A stretch of DNA of 64,000 nucleotides from Acidobacteriota bacterium (GTDB taxonomy: Bacteria > Acidobacteriota > Terriglobia > 20CM-2-55-15): positions 36,229 through 100,228 of the forward strand of contig JAJEEE010000070.1 in NCBI GenBank assembly GCA_022821145.1, in the 5' to 3' direction. The notes under the pieces are model-generated. The model ran no database searches, was not told the DNA's origin, and saw nothing but the letters and a program-made list of their open reading frames with translations. Below are positions 54,556 through 63,370 of this stretch, one piece after another (position 1 is the stretch's first letter; every line of letters starts with the position of its first letter). The translations under genes and the position numbers were made by a program.

Positions 54556-55122
54556 ATGGTGAGACGCATCGCATTTCTGTTCCTCTTGTCGGCGGCCGTG
54601 GTGGGGGCCCGGCCGGCCTGGTCCCAGGACTTCAGCCGCTTCGACATGGCGTTCGGTTACAGCAACTACGGCGTGAACGACGCGCGGGAAGGTACGCTGC
54701 AAACAGGCTTCGCAATTCCGGAAGCACGGCGGGTGCACGGATTCTCGATGCAGACCGACATCAACTTGACGCGCTGGTTCACGTTCGACTACAGCTTGGG
54801 CGCGTTCGGACAGAACAACAATGTCACGCTGTTGTTGAACACGTTCGGAGTCAAACTCGTGGCGCGCGACGTGGTCGACGGACGGATATCGCCGTACGTT
54901 TCCGCCGGTGGCGGTTTCGCGTCCTTCAGGGTGAACGAATACTACGGTATCGGCGGCACCAGCGCGCTCCGTTACGCTGGCGGGATCGACCTGAACATGA
55001 GTCCCGGAACCGCGCTGCGACTCGAGGCGGGCCGCATGCGGCTCGGGGACAACCTGGGGCGTCGCGGAGGGCAGAGCGACCTCGGCGTGACGATCGGTAT
55101 CGTATTCAGTTTGGGATCCTGA
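54556..55122 (+). CDS. Small outer-membrane beta-barrel protein
   Basis: 188 aa. A signal peptide (1-24, ending AWSQ) and an eight-strand-type OmpA/OmpW-like barrel: DFSRFDMAFGYSNYGV, WFTFDYSLGAFGQNN, ISPYVSAGGGFASFRV and the last strand LGVTIGIVFSLGS. No periplasmic peptidoglycan-binding domain follows. Function unknown. It lies 55 bp after xdhC and 14 bp before the bactofilin gene, so it may be cotranscribed with the latter. Confidence 0.78.
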   Translation: MVRRIAFLFLLSAAVVGARPAWSQDFSRFDMAFGYSNYGVNDAREGTLQTGFAIPEARRVHGFSMQTDINLTRWFTFDYSLGAFGQNNNVTLLLNTFGVKLVARDVVDGRISPYVSAGGGFASFRVNEYYGIGGTSALRYAGGIDLNMSPGTALRLEAGRMRLGDNLGRRGGQSDLGVTIGIVFSLGS

Positions 55123-55136
55123 AACGGAGGGTTGCG

Positions 55137-55544
55137 GTGAAGCTGCGCCGCGGTAGCGATTCAGGCGAGCTGCAGGGCTTCCTGGACCACCAGACATCCT
55201 TGACGGGCGAGTTGTCCTATTCGGGGACCCTGCGGATCGACGGCAACGTCCACGGGTCGATCTCGACGAGCGACTGCCTCATCGTGGGCGAGCGCGCCAA
55301 CATTCACGCCGACGTCAAGGCCGGCGAAGTCCGCATCTACGGATCGGTCTTCGGGAACGTCGAGAGCCTTCGCAAGATCGAGATCGCTTCGACCGGTCTC
55401 CTTCGCGGCGACATCCGGACGGCGTTGCTGGTGATCGAGGAAGGCGGCGCCTTCCTGGGGCGCAGCCGGAATTTCGACCGGACCGAGGAGGGAGACGCTC
55501 CGGCGACGGATGGCGTTTCCGCCGTGGACGCGGATTCGACGTAA
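55137..55544 (+). CDS. Bactofilin
   Basis: 135 aa. The GTG at 55137 follows GGAGG. A central bactofilin (DUF583) beta-helix (about 18-110): FLDHQTSLTGELSYSGTLRI, GNVHGSISTSDCLIVGERAN, VRIYGSVFGNVESLRKIEI. Short disordered tails flank it. Bactofilins polymerise without nucleotide and organise cell-wall enzymes, polarity or stalks. No partner peptidase (M23) is adjacent; the neighbour is an outer-membrane barrel gene. Confidence 0.92.
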   Translation: MKLRRGSDSGELQGFLDHQTSLTGELSYSGTLRIDGNVHGSISTSDCLIVGERANIHADVKAGEVRIYGSVFGNVESLRKIEIASTGLLRGDIRTALLVIEEGGAFLGRSRNFDRTEEGDAPATDGVSAVDADST

Positions 55545-55622
55545 GTCTCCCGAGTTCCGGTCCTGCCGGTGGGCGACACCCGCCCGCGGACTTCATGTAG
55601 AACATCAAGAACGCCCGGGTTC

Positions 55623-55695
55623 GGGCAGTTAGCTCAGTTGGAAGAGCATTCGGTTTACACCCGAAAGGTCACAAGTTCGAGCCTTGTACTGCCCA
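55623..55695 (+). tRNA. tRNA-Val (anticodon TAC)
   Basis: 73 nt. The acceptor GGGCAGT pairs with ACTGCCC. The D arm is TAGCTCAGTTGGAAGAGC. The anticodon loop TTTACAC sits on TTCGG/CCGAA. The T arm has AAGTTCGAGCCTT and the discriminator is A. CCA is not encoded. Confidence 0.97.
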
Positions 55696-55700
55696 TCGTT

Positions 55701-56807
55701 TCATTGAAAGTCGATGTTGCCCGGGCCGATCCCTCCCAGGTTGCCGTCCCCCAGCGTGATTCGGATTCCCGTCGTGAACAGCAGGTCGTTGGACCGCTTG
55801 CCGGGCAGCGGCCGGCTGGTGTACCGGCTGCTCAACGTCACCTGCCAGCTCAACCAGTCGTTCAGCCGGGTGAGGGCCGTCGAATCGAAGTTGACGCGGT
55901 ACTCGCCCGCGTCGTTCAGGTTCGGGTACACGGCCAACCGTTCGGTGAACGACGTGACGTCGTTCGGCTGGTAGCTCCACTCTTCTCCGACCACCGACTC
56001 CGCCGACCGGCGGCGGAAACCGGAGGCGAAGAACTCCTGGTTCGAGGAACCGCCTCCGAATACCCGGAACGTGTTCGTGGACGTCTCGAACAGGTTCAGA
56101 CCCACCCCGCCGCCGACGACGAGCCGGAGATCGAGGTCCTGGAACCGGTCGAATTCCAGGTCCGAGAAGCCGAACGTGAAGACACGGTCGGCGACGTCGA
56201 TCTCATAGCGTCCGCCCCCGCGCACGGCGTTGGCCGTCGTCAGCGTCGTCCCACCCGTCGAGTTGTTCGCGAACAACGAGGTCAGGTAGAACCGGGTCCG
56301 GTCCCGCCCGGTCGTCCGCGCCGCAAGGAGCCCCAGGTGAACGCTTCGCGTCTCGGCGTTTCCGGATGTCAAGCTCAGGCTGCCATCCACGCTGGAGGCC
56401 CAGGAAGGGCCTGAAGCGGTGGCGCCGCTTGCGTCGATGGCCTGAAGGAACGCCTGCTGTCGGGCCTCGGAACGAATCGTGGTGATCTCGGAACGCGCCA
56501 GCTCGACCGGAACGGCATCGGAAGTGATCAGGACCGCTGCTTCGCCGGTGATTTCGAGCGACCCCGCCAGCGCCCGATCGTCGGCCAGCGTTACGTAGAC
56601 GGTCGCGTCGGTTCGAAGCTCCCGGACGGCCTGCCAGTCGGCCGTGACGGCGCCGAGGAGGTCGGAGTCGATCTCGAGACGGCCGTCGACGAGCGCCACG
56701 ACCGTTCCGGACACGCGGTCGCCGTTTTCGAAGCCGAGCGTGTCGGCCTGCGCCGGGGCCGCGGCCGCCAGGCACAGCGGGAGCGCCAGGAGAGCGAGTC
56801 TTTTCAT
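55701..56807 (-). CDS. DUF481-type outer-membrane protein
   Basis: 368 aa. The ATG at 56807 opens a signal peptide (1-22). Residues about 23-120 form an SH3/Sm-like beta domain (DTLGFENGDRVSGTVVALVD, LEIDSDLLGAVTADW, ALAGSLEITGE). Residues about 135-368 form a DUF481/YdiY-like barrel (GSLSLTSGNAETRSVHLGLL, WSYQPNDVTSFTERLAVYPN, LTTGIRITLGDGN-like FTTGIRITLGDG). It is probably an outer-membrane channel or salt-stress protein as in YdiY; the role is not known. It ends 5 bp from tRNA-Val on the other strand, and its start is 32 bp from the end of the HupE-like gene. Confidence 0.82.
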   Translation of the reverse strand: MKRLALLALPLCLAAAAPAQADTLGFENGDRVSGTVVALVDGRLEIDSDLLGAVTADWQAVRELRTDATVYVTLADDRALAGSLEITGEAAVLITSDAVPVELARSEITTIRSEARQQAFLQAIDASGATASGPSWASSVDGSLSLTSGNAETRSVHLGLLAARTTGRDRTRFYLTSLFANNSTGGTTLTTANAVRGGGRYEIDVADRVFTFGFSDLEFDRFQDLDLRLVVGGGVGLNLFETSTNTFRVFGGGSSNQEFFASGFRRRSAESVVGEEWSYQPNDVTSFTERLAVYPNLNDAGEYRVNFDSTALTRLNDWLSWQVTLSSRYTSRPLPGKRSNDLLFTTGIRITLGDGNLGGIGPGNIDFQ

Positions 56808-56839
56808 GGATTCAGTCAATCGAGCGCCGGTCCGCCGCC

Positions 56840-57901
56840 TCAACCGAAGACGGCCCTCTGGACGAACCAGTAAAAACCCAGGGACATGATCGCGACCGAC
56901 GCGACGGGCAGGATCCGGTCCTTCCAGCGGGAGCGGCCCAGGCTCCAGACGAAAGGGAACACGGCGGCCACGAACGCCAGTTGACCGATCTCCACGCCGG
57001 CGTTGAACGAGAACAACGACAGGGCCAGCCGGCCCGACGACAAACCGAACTCGCGCAGGATGTTCGAGAAACCGAAACCGTGTATCAGTCCGAAGAGGAA
57101 CGTGACGAACCAGCGGTGGACGAACTGACGGCCCAGGAAGTTCTCGATGGCGACATAGGCGATGCTCAGCGCGATCAGGCTCTCGATCAGCCGGGACGGA
57201 ATCACGACGACGTCCAGGGTGGCCAGCGCCAGCGTGACGCTGTGCCCGAACGTGAATGCGGTCACCACCTTGGCCAGCGACATCAGCGTTGCCGTCGCCA
57301 GCAGAAGACCGACCAGGAAGGCGAGGTGATCGTATCCCGTAACGATGTGCTCCACGCCGAGCACCGCGAACTCGTAGACGGTCACCCAGAGGGGTATGCC
57401 CATCGTGTAATCGATTTCGACCTCGGGATAGCCGCGGTCCAGGACGGTGTGCCGCGTCTCGGCGCCCTCGCCGATCTGCAGCAGGTGGCGGTGATTCTCC
57501 TGCGTGATCCGGTCCAGCGTCGAGACCACGTTGAGGTCCGTCGCCTCCCCATCGAACCGGTACACGTAATCCAGGCGCACGACGTTGGGGGCGACGAACC
57601 CGTAGCCCGTCCGTTCGGGGACGACCGCATCCTGTCCGGGCAGCGAAACCCGGTAATTCTCCAACAGCGCCGACGAGAAGATCTCGATCGAGGCGTCCAG
57701 CTCCGCGCCGGTGACTTCGCCGTCCCCGTCGGTGTCGATCGTCGGGCCGTCGTGGAGCTCCACGGCGCTGATCGTGAACGCGATCTCGGCTTCGGATCCG
57801 TTGACGCGGATTCGGGAGTAGCTGGTCGAGAACTCGTGCGCCAGGGCCGGGGACGCGGCCAATGACGCGACGAGGACGATCGAGGCGGCGATTACCGGCA
57901 T
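56840..57901 (-). CDS. HupE/UreJ-family membrane protein with EF-hand
   Basis: 353 aa. A signal peptide (1-21) is followed by a periplasmic domain (22-165). That domain contains a canonical EF-hand loop DTDGDGEVTGAE (56-67, Asp at 1, 3 and 5, Gly at 6, Glu at 12). The HupE/UreJ membrane part (about 170-353) follows: HIVTGYDHLAFLVGLLL, FTFGHSVTLALATLD, AIENFLGR and FLFGLIHGFGFSNIL. HupE/UreJ proteins are linked to nickel or cobalt uptake, but many members serve no known hydrogenase or urease, and none is nearby. A TAGTAT box seven bases before the ATG suggests a leaderless start. Confidence 0.85.
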   Translation of the reverse strand: MPVIAASIVLVASLAASPALAHEFSTSYSRIRVNGSEAEIAFTISAVELHDGPTIDTDGDGEVTGAELDASIEIFSSALLENYRVSLPGQDAVVPERTGYGFVAPNVVRLDYVYRFDGEATDLNVVSTLDRITQENHRHLLQIGEGAETRHTVLDRGYPEVEIDYTMGIPLWVTVYEFAVLGVEHIVTGYDHLAFLVGLLLATATLMSLAKVVTAFTFGHSVTLALATLDVVVIPSRLIESLIALSIAYVAIENFLGRQFVHRWFVTFLFGLIHGFGFSNILREFGLSSGRLALSLFSFNAGVEIGQLAFVAAVFPFVWSLGRSRWKDRILPVASVAIMSLGFYWFVQRAVFG

Positions 57902-57978
57902 CGCCTCTATACTAGCAGCCTGTGGCGGAAACGCGTGGCGGCGGCGACCGGCCTCCACGGCGCGGCCGTTCGTTGGAT

Positions 57979-58461
57979 ATGCGCTATCTCGCCGTACTGC
58001 TTCTGCCGTTGCTCCTGGTATTCGGTCTCTACCACCTGAGCGTCTGGTTCGACGTGCTCGCCATGCGACGGCGGACCGTCTCCTCCCGCGTGGGCGTGTG
58101 CTCCGCCCTGGCTCACGGCCTTCTGGGAACGGGCGTCTTGCTCGTTTCCTACCTGGACTACCGGTCCACGCGCGCGATCTTCGGCGGAACCGGCTTTGCC
58201 GAGTACGTCCTCGACAGCGGCGACTTCTGGCCGATGTTGATGATTTTCGACACGCTGGCCGGACTGACGATCGTGGCGCTGCTTGCGCTGTGGGAGTCGC
58301 TGAATCTGGCCGCCGCCGGCGTCGTCGGGCTCGTGCCGGCGGTCGTGCTGGTGGTCGGGACCCTCCAGTGGTACGGGTTGGGCCGCCTGGCGGGCGCCGT
58401 CCTCGATCGCGTCTGGTCGGGACTCAAGACTCAGGACGACGAGGGGCCCGACTGGCTCTGA
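57979..58461 (+). CDS. Hypothetical four-helix membrane protein
   Basis: 160 aa from the ATG at 57979; a GTG at 57922 would add a charged 19-residue extension. It has about four membrane helices: LAVLLLPLLLVFGLYHLSVW, a second after a basic loop (SRVGVCSALAHGLLGTGVLL), then MLMIFDTLAGLTIVALLAL and AAAGVVGLVPAVVLVVGTL. The cytoplasmic loop MRRRTVSSR sets the topology. No family recognised. Its last 31 bp overlap the 3' end of the convergent HExxH gene. It is divergent from the HupE-like gene. Confidence 0.6.
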   Translation: MRYLAVLLLPLLLVFGLYHLSVWFDVLAMRRRTVSSRVGVCSALAHGLLGTGVLLVSYLDYRSTRAIFGGTGFAEYVLDSGDFWPMLMIFDTLAGLTIVALLALWESLNLAAAGVVGLVPAVVLVVGTLQWYGLGRLAGAVLDRVWSGLKTQDDEGPDWL

Positions 58462-59018
58462 GGCATGACGGCGTCGAGGTCGAACGGGCCGACGCCGCGG
58501 GCCGAGTGCGTGGGCTCCGACGTGTTCCGGCTGTCGAAGTGGTCCCACCGCCGCGTGTGGTCGACGACGAACACCTCGTCGAACACCATGAAACACAACG
58601 CCAGCAGCACGGGCTTCCGAACGCGGCTCACCTTGAAGACCGCGTGGAACCCGAAGCGTTCCAGCGCTCGCCAGTGGTCGCGCTCCTCGTCGGTGAACGA
58701 CGTGATCTGCTCGTTCAGCACATCCCGGAAGAACCGCAGCTTGTAGCCTTCGTGGAGCAGGTCGGTCGCGATGACGCAATGGCCGCTTTCGTGAAAGATC
58801 ACGGCTCGGCTGCCCCGCCGGTGGGCCAGCATCTGCAACACGGACAGGCCGGCGGCGGCGATGGCGGCCAGCGCCAGCACGATCAAGCCGGCCCGCGCGC
58901 CTTCGCCGGCGTCCCCGAAGGCGGACGCGACCCCGGCCAGCACGGCCAGGGCGAGAACGCAGGTCAGAACACCCGCCCACTGGCTCCGTCGAAGTTCGCT
59001 ACGGGGCAACACGACCAT
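58431..59018 (-). CDS. Small membrane protein with HExxH metallopeptidase-like motif
   Basis: 195 aa from the ATG at 59018. Two membrane helices (about 13-35 and 43-63) are followed by a cytoplasmic domain opening with AVIFHESGHCVIATDLLH, containing HESGH (76-80), the zinc-protease signature in an FtsH/M41-like 'HEaGHa' context. The rest (LNEQITSFTDEERDHWRALE, FMVFDEVFVVDH) is not a known protease family, and a third zinc ligand is not obvious. Enzymatic activity is unproven. The gene overlaps the convergent membrane-protein gene by 31 bp. Confidence 0.6.
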   Translation of the reverse strand: MVVLPRSELRRSQWAGVLTCVLALAVLAGVASAFGDAGEGARAGLIVLALAAIAAAGLSVLQMLAHRRGSRAVIFHESGHCVIATDLLHEGYKLRFFRDVLNEQITSFTDEERDHWRALERFGFHAVFKVSRVRKPVLLALCFMVFDEVFVVDHTRRWDHFDSRNTSEPTHSARGVGPFDLDAVMPQSQSGPSSS

Positions 59019-59212
59019 CGGTACGTCCCTCCGCGCCGCGGCGGCGGATCGGCGCGCGCCGCCCACGCCTCGGGGCGTCATTATAGCGGTTCGCGCGGAT
59101 GATGAGAATGGCCGGGGGCGGAGCGGGGCGTTGCCCTGGATCCGCCGCCGGCATGACCGCCCACGCGGCTTCGGCCGACCACTTCCCGAACTCTTCGGTC
59201 GTGGCCGCGGCG

Positions 59213-59326
59213 TCAGTCCAAGAGAATGATCTCTTCGTTGACGGTGTTGGCGGTTGGCAAGATCTCGTCGTGCTGTCGCGCCAGCCCGGAGGCCGCCTTG
59301 TCCGGCGAGGAGTTTTCATAAGTGAT
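59213..59326 (-). pseudogene. Possible 3' fragment of a lost gene
   Basis: An open stretch of 37 codons between an in-frame TAA (59327-59329) and TGA (59213-59215) encodes the protein-like sequence GLARQHDEILPTANTVNEEI and ends ILLD. There is no start codon with a ribosome site. It sits in a 424-bp gap (59019-59442) that has no intact gene and borders a truncated gene on the other strand. The family is not recognised. Confidence 0.3.
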
Positions 59327-59442
59327 TTATGGACAATAACCTACATAGAGGTTCGGTGTCGCTTTCCCACGCTTTGCCCACCATTCCGAATGGTACCGCG
59401 ACATACGGCCCGGGCTGCCTCTAAACGACTCGACTAGTGGTC

Positions 59443-60093
59443 ATGGGACAACCTGACGGCACGGGCCAGGACTCGACCGTCTGGGTCTTGACCGCACTCC
59501 ACGAACACTTCCACCAGCTCCAGATGTCGGACACAACGTATTACTCGGAAACGGACGACCTGGGTCTCGCAGGAGGCGACGAGACCGGCATGTGGATGCT
59601 GAACTACCCATTTCCTTACGACTCCGCCGATGCAACTGCCGTCATCGACCAACTCGCATCCGCTGCGCTCGAAGCGCTGCGATCCATCGGATCCAGCGAA
59701 TTCCCTGGGATGCTGGATGCCTACCGCTTGCAGAGGGATCGTGTCGGTGAGGTTCTCGAAGACAGCGACTACCGCTACTTGTCTCTCCAGCTCTGGCAGG
59801 AAGGCGTCGCGCGGTACACGGAGTTGACCGTTGCACGGCGCGCGGCTGCCGGCTTCGAGCCATCGGAGCAGTTTCGCGCACTCGCCGACTACGTTTCTTT
59901 CCAAGAGGCCGCCGACTCCCGGATGGCATCGATCGAGGACGAGCTTCAGGGCAGTCTCGCGGATGCTGGCCGCGTCTTCTTTTATCCGTTGGGTGCAGTG
60001 GAAGGTTTGCTACTGGATGAGACGCGCCCGAACTGGAAACAGCGGTATCTGCGCGAAAAGTTCTACGTCGAACGCTACTTCAGCGGCAACTGA
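59443..60093 (+). CDS. Truncated HExxH-containing protein, probably a 5'-deleted gene
   Basis: 216 aa from the ATG at 59443. The sequence starts abruptly at VVMGQPDGTGQDSTVWVLTA and within 20 residues reaches LHEHFHQLQ (His20, Glu21, His24), a zinc-peptidase-like motif. The rest is helical (WQEGVARYTELTVARRAA, FYPLGAVEGLLLDE). There is no signal peptide although the style is that of secreted acidobacterial proteins. The coding-like sequence continues upstream to TAA at 59422 (TTRLVVMGQ). No ribosome site is present. I read it as the C-terminal two-thirds of a larger gene, possibly no longer functional. Confidence 0.5.
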   Translation: MGQPDGTGQDSTVWVLTALHEHFHQLQMSDTTYYSETDDLGLAGGDETGMWMLNYPFPYDSADATAVIDQLASAALEALRSIGSSEFPGMLDAYRLQRDRVGEVLEDSDYRYLSLQLWQEGVARYTELTVARRAAAGFEPSEQFRALADYVSFQEAADSRMASIEDELQGSLADAGRVFFYPLGAVEGLLLDETRPNWKQRYLREKFYVERYFSGN

Positions 60094-60193
60094 GTATCGC
60101 GCAGGGCGGTCGGCTCCATGGCGACCGCTACTGCGTACGGTTCGGGCGACTACCTAGCCGGCACGGCCGTCGGCGGGGGCTAGGTTCCAGGCT

Positions 60194-60286
60194 CTCAGAG
60201 CCGGTCCGGGCCTTCCCGCAGGGTGACCTTCGGGCGGGAGCGAGCCAGTGAACATGGGAGGCGGCGCGTACGGGCATGCGACAGCG
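60194..60286. repeat. Dispersed repeat, copy C (downstream of ADOP gene)
   Basis: It shares CCTTCCCGCAGGG, then a 12-15-base variable loop and CGGGAGCGA, with 63470-63572, in the same orientation. Weaker similarity follows (GGCGCGTACG... with GCCGCGTGCACGTACG). TCCCGC pairs with GCGGGA to form a hairpin. An upstream stretch from 60129 (TACTGCGTACGG) also has a counterpart near 63430. Confidence 0.45.
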
Positions 60287-60289
60287 GGG

Positions 60290-62986
60290 CTAGTCGGCCC
60301 GCAAGGTGTCGGCGGGCCGGACGGTCGCTGCCCGCCACGCCGGGAAGAAGCTGGCCAACGTCGAGACGACGAGAATGACCCCGGCGATCGTTACGAAAAC
60401 CAGTGGGTCGCGCGGGGAAACTTCGAAAAGCAAATCCGCGATGAAGGAACTGGTCAGTCCGGCAATCACGGCACCCGTGGCCACCGACACGAGCGCGTTT
60501 CGGAGGCCGTCGCCGAGCACGCGGTTCATGAGTGTTCCCGGTCTTTCTCCGACGGCGAGGCGGATCGCAAATTCTCGCCGACGCTGCGAGACCGCATAGG
60601 ACACCGACGACCACAGACCGATCATGGCCAGCAAGACGGCCAGAATGCCGAAGACCGTAAAGACCGATGCGCCCATTCGCCACGGGCGGATCTGCGGGTC
60701 CAGGATTTCACCCAGGAGCTCGATGTCGATATATGGCAAGGTGGAATCCAACTCATAAAATGCATCGCGGATCGTCGTATCGATCCGGCCTGCGCCATCC
60801 GCAGGTCTGACGAGCAACGCTCTCGGTCCGTCGATGTTCGGCGGAAGCGAAGTGTAGAAGGATGGATGCGCATCGTCTTCAACGACACTGAAACTCCGCG
60901 CGTCGGCCACAACTCCGATGACCGTGGCACAATCGTCGGGCAAGACGTGCAGATTCGCGCATCTGCCGATCGGAGATTGGTCGGGCCATCCCAACCTCGC
61001 CAAACTTTCGTTGACGATGACCACCCCTCCGTTCGACCGATCAGCTTCGACGAACGCTCGGCCTTCCACGATGCGCATTCCTATCGTCTGGAAGAAACCC
61101 GGTGTGACGGCGTTGTAGAAAGGCAAACCGTATGGCGGCGCTTCCACGTCGTCGCTGTCTCGGCCCGGAACACGAAAAGTACCGCCATGCGCCCCTTGAA
61201 GAGGCACGCTCCTGCTCAAACTGGCCCCACTCACGCCCGGCAGGACGGAGACTCGCTCCAGGGCGCGCTCGAAGAGTGCAGCGTGTCCGCTGTCCCGACC
61301 CCTTTGGGAGAAGTTGACCTGAACAACGAGCACGTTCTCGCGGTCCAGACCGACGTCCAAGGTTTCCAGATTGTAGAGACTCCGCAAGAAAAGACCGGCA
61401 CCCACCAGTAACACGACCGACAACGCCCCCTGCACGGCGACCAAGACTCCATGCATGCGAGGGCGCCGTGCCATCGCGGCTGACGGGGCCTCGCGAAGCG
61501 ACTTGGAGGAGGCGACCCGCAAGAAGTAGAGCGGAGCCAATCCCGCGATCAGCGCCGTGCCGAGCGTCGACGCCGCCGCCACTGACAGAACACTGGGATG
61601 GACGACGGCTGCAGGTTCCCACGCCATGGCGGGGAGCAACGTCCGCTGCAGCCACGCGCCGCCCCAAATTTGGGCGAGCAGCGCCACGGTTCCCCCCAGT
61701 GCGGCCAAGAGAGAACTTTCGGTCAGGAGTTGGAGCGCGAGATGTCTTCGACTGATTCCCAGCGCGAGGCGGACGGCGATCTCACGCCGGCGCTGAAGAG
61801 TACGAAGCAACAGCAGCCCCGCGACATTCGCGCATGCGATCAGGATGAAGATAACCGCGACGCCGAGGAGCCAACTCGCCACGCGCGCTTCCGGAATCGG
61901 GCGAAGGTTGTCACCCAGGCCACCCGTGAGCGGGCCCAGGAGCGAGCGGGATCGACGATACGTCTCAAGTGGCGCCAAGTCGCCTCGATACGCCGCGGCA
62001 TAGGCCTCCTCCAAGAACGCACGCTGTAAATTCGTAAGTTCTGCCGAGGCTTGCGCCGGAGTGGCCCCGTCCGTCAACCGCAACACGATACTGAGCATAA
62101 ATGCCGGGCCGACCGTATGCCATGTGACCCGTCGTCCCGAGCCGTCATCCTGGGCGAACAGCGGCAGCCAGAGATCTACATCCTGGAGTTCGACACCACG
62201 AAATCCACTCGGCGCGACCCCAACGATCGTGTACGGCCGTCCATTGACCTCCAGCGTTTGACCGACGACGCCGGGATCGCCGCCGAAACGACCCCGCCAG
62301 AACGCGTGTCCCAGGACGACGACCCGGGCACCCGTCGCCGGATGCGCTTCGCTGTCGTCGATGAAACGCCCGATTTCGGGACGCGCTCCCAGTGTGTCCC
62401 AGAATCCCGAAGAGACCATGACGATGTCCGCCATGGCTGCATCGACTCCGCTTCCCACCGGCAGCGCCGAGTCCATGTACGCCCCGACCGATTCGAGAGT
62501 CTGCGCTCGTTCGGACAGAAGGTCGAAAAACAAATAGGAGGCGCCGTCGAACGGTTCTCCCTCCGAGCCTTGTTCCCAGAACGCCTGGCGGAAGTGAAAC
62601 ACGCGATCAGGGGCGGATACGTGCGGCGGCGGCGCCAGGATCAAGTTACGCGTGACGCTGAACATGCCGGCCACGGCTCCGATTCCGATGGCCATTGTGA
62701 GAACGGCGGATGCCGATACGACCGGCTGGCGGCGGATTCCTCGTAGTGCGTAGACAAGATTCCGCCGGAGAGTGTCCATCCAACCGAAGCCGGTGAGGTC
62801 GTAAACGCGTTCTCTCACGGCGGTCGAATTGCCGAACTGACGCCGGGCCGTCGCATAGGCCTCGTCCGGGGTCATGCCCGACTCTTCGTTCAACTCGGCC
62901 CGCATCGCAACGTGGGCCTCGATCTCCCGGCCTACGTCTTCGCTGATCGACCAACGCCGGAAGAGCCGTTGAAATAGATCTCTCAT
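60290..62986 (-). CDS. ADOP-type MacB/FtsX-like permease
   Basis: 898 aa from the ATG at 62986. The N-terminal cytoplasmic region (1-80, WSISEDVGREIEAHVAMRAE, GMTPDEAYATARRQFGN) is the signature of the Acidobacterial Duplicated Orphan Permease family. Two MacB-periplasmic-core plus FtsX units follow: first helix about 100, periplasmic domain about 125-330, FtsX helices about 365-530, then VAVQGALSVVLLVGAGLFLR and a second periplasmic domain, ending with three helices and RAATVRPADTLRAD. No ATPase gene is adjacent, as is usual for this family. It overlaps the upstream padR gene by 4 bp. Confidence 0.93.
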   Translation of the reverse strand: MRDLFQRLFRRWSISEDVGREIEAHVAMRAELNEESGMTPDEAYATARRQFGNSTAVRERVYDLTGFGWMDTLRRNLVYALRGIRRQPVVSASAVLTMAIGIGAVAGMFSVTRNLILAPPPHVSAPDRVFHFRQAFWEQGSEGEPFDGASYLFFDLLSERAQTLESVGAYMDSALPVGSGVDAAMADIVMVSSGFWDTLGARPEIGRFIDDSEAHPATGARVVVLGHAFWRGRFGGDPGVVGQTLEVNGRPYTIVGVAPSGFRGVELQDVDLWLPLFAQDDGSGRRVTWHTVGPAFMLSIVLRLTDGATPAQASAELTNLQRAFLEEAYAAAYRGDLAPLETYRRSRSLLGPLTGGLGDNLRPIPEARVASWLLGVAVIFILIACANVAGLLLLRTLQRRREIAVRLALGISRRHLALQLLTESSLLAALGGTVALLAQIWGGAWLQRTLLPAMAWEPAAVVHPSVLSVAAASTLGTALIAGLAPLYFLRVASSKSLREAPSAAMARRPRMHGVLVAVQGALSVVLLVGAGLFLRSLYNLETLDVGLDRENVLVVQVNFSQRGRDSGHAALFERALERVSVLPGVSGASLSRSVPLQGAHGGTFRVPGRDSDDVEAPPYGLPFYNAVTPGFFQTIGMRIVEGRAFVEADRSNGGVVIVNESLARLGWPDQSPIGRCANLHVLPDDCATVIGVVADARSFSVVEDDAHPSFYTSLPPNIDGPRALLVRPADGAGRIDTTIRDAFYELDSTLPYIDIELLGEILDPQIRPWRMGASVFTVFGILAVLLAMIGLWSSVSYAVSQRRREFAIRLAVGERPGTLMNRVLGDGLRNALVSVATGAVIAGLTSSFIADLLFEVSPRDPLVFVTIAGVILVVSTLASFFPAWRAATVRPADTLRAD

Positions 62987-63312
62987 CCGCACCCCAACAC
63001 CTTCGCGACGCTGCGCGTCAGGACGCTCCAACGCCGTTCGACTTCCGCCAACCGGGCTCTTCCGCGACGCGTCAACGCGTAGTATCGGGCGCGGCGCCCC
63101 TTCTTGGTCGTCTTCCATTCGCCCTGGATGACGTCCTCGCGTTCCAACCGGCGGAGAGCGGGATAGAGAGAGCCTTCCTCCACGCGGAGCATGCCGTCGG
63201 ACACGGTCTGGATGTGCAACGTGATTCCGAAGCCGTGGTTGGGACGGCCCTCCAGCGTCTTCAGAATCAGGAGGTCTAGTGTTCCCTGAAGAGAGTCCGT
63301 CTGCTTGGGCAT
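62983..63312 (-). CDS. PadR-family transcriptional regulator
   Basis: 109 aa. PadR winged helix: LQGTLDLLILKTLEGRPNHG, FGITLHIQTVSDGMLRVEEG, SLYPALRRLEREDVIQGEWK, then YYALTRRGRARL. PadR proteins are ligand-responsive repressors, often autoregulatory. In Acidobacteriota they routinely precede ADOP permease genes, as here with a 4-bp overlap. The effector is unknown. Confidence 0.94.
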   Translation of the reverse strand: MPKQTDSLQGTLDLLILKTLEGRPNHGFGITLHIQTVSDGMLRVEEGSLYPALRRLEREDVIQGEWKTTKKGRRARYYALTRRGRARLAEVERRWSVLTRSVAKVLGCG

Positions 63313-63340
63313 CGACCGAATCCCCTAGAAGTCTGGGTGA

Positions 63341-63370
63341 ATACTACGGCTCAGGAACGGCGGCGGTCAA
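63341..63370 (-). promoter_or_regulatory. Promoter of the padR-ADOP operon
   Basis: On the minus strand TTGACC (63370-63365), an 18-bp spacer and TAGTAT (63346-63341). This gives a leader of about 22 nt including GGGGAT before the padR ATG at 63312. Confidence 0.5.

Noticed and set aside
60113..60160. TACGGTTCGG considered as a group II intron domain V end
   Set aside because: The complementary 5' strand and the AGC catalytic triad are not present, and no reverse transcriptase lies upstream.
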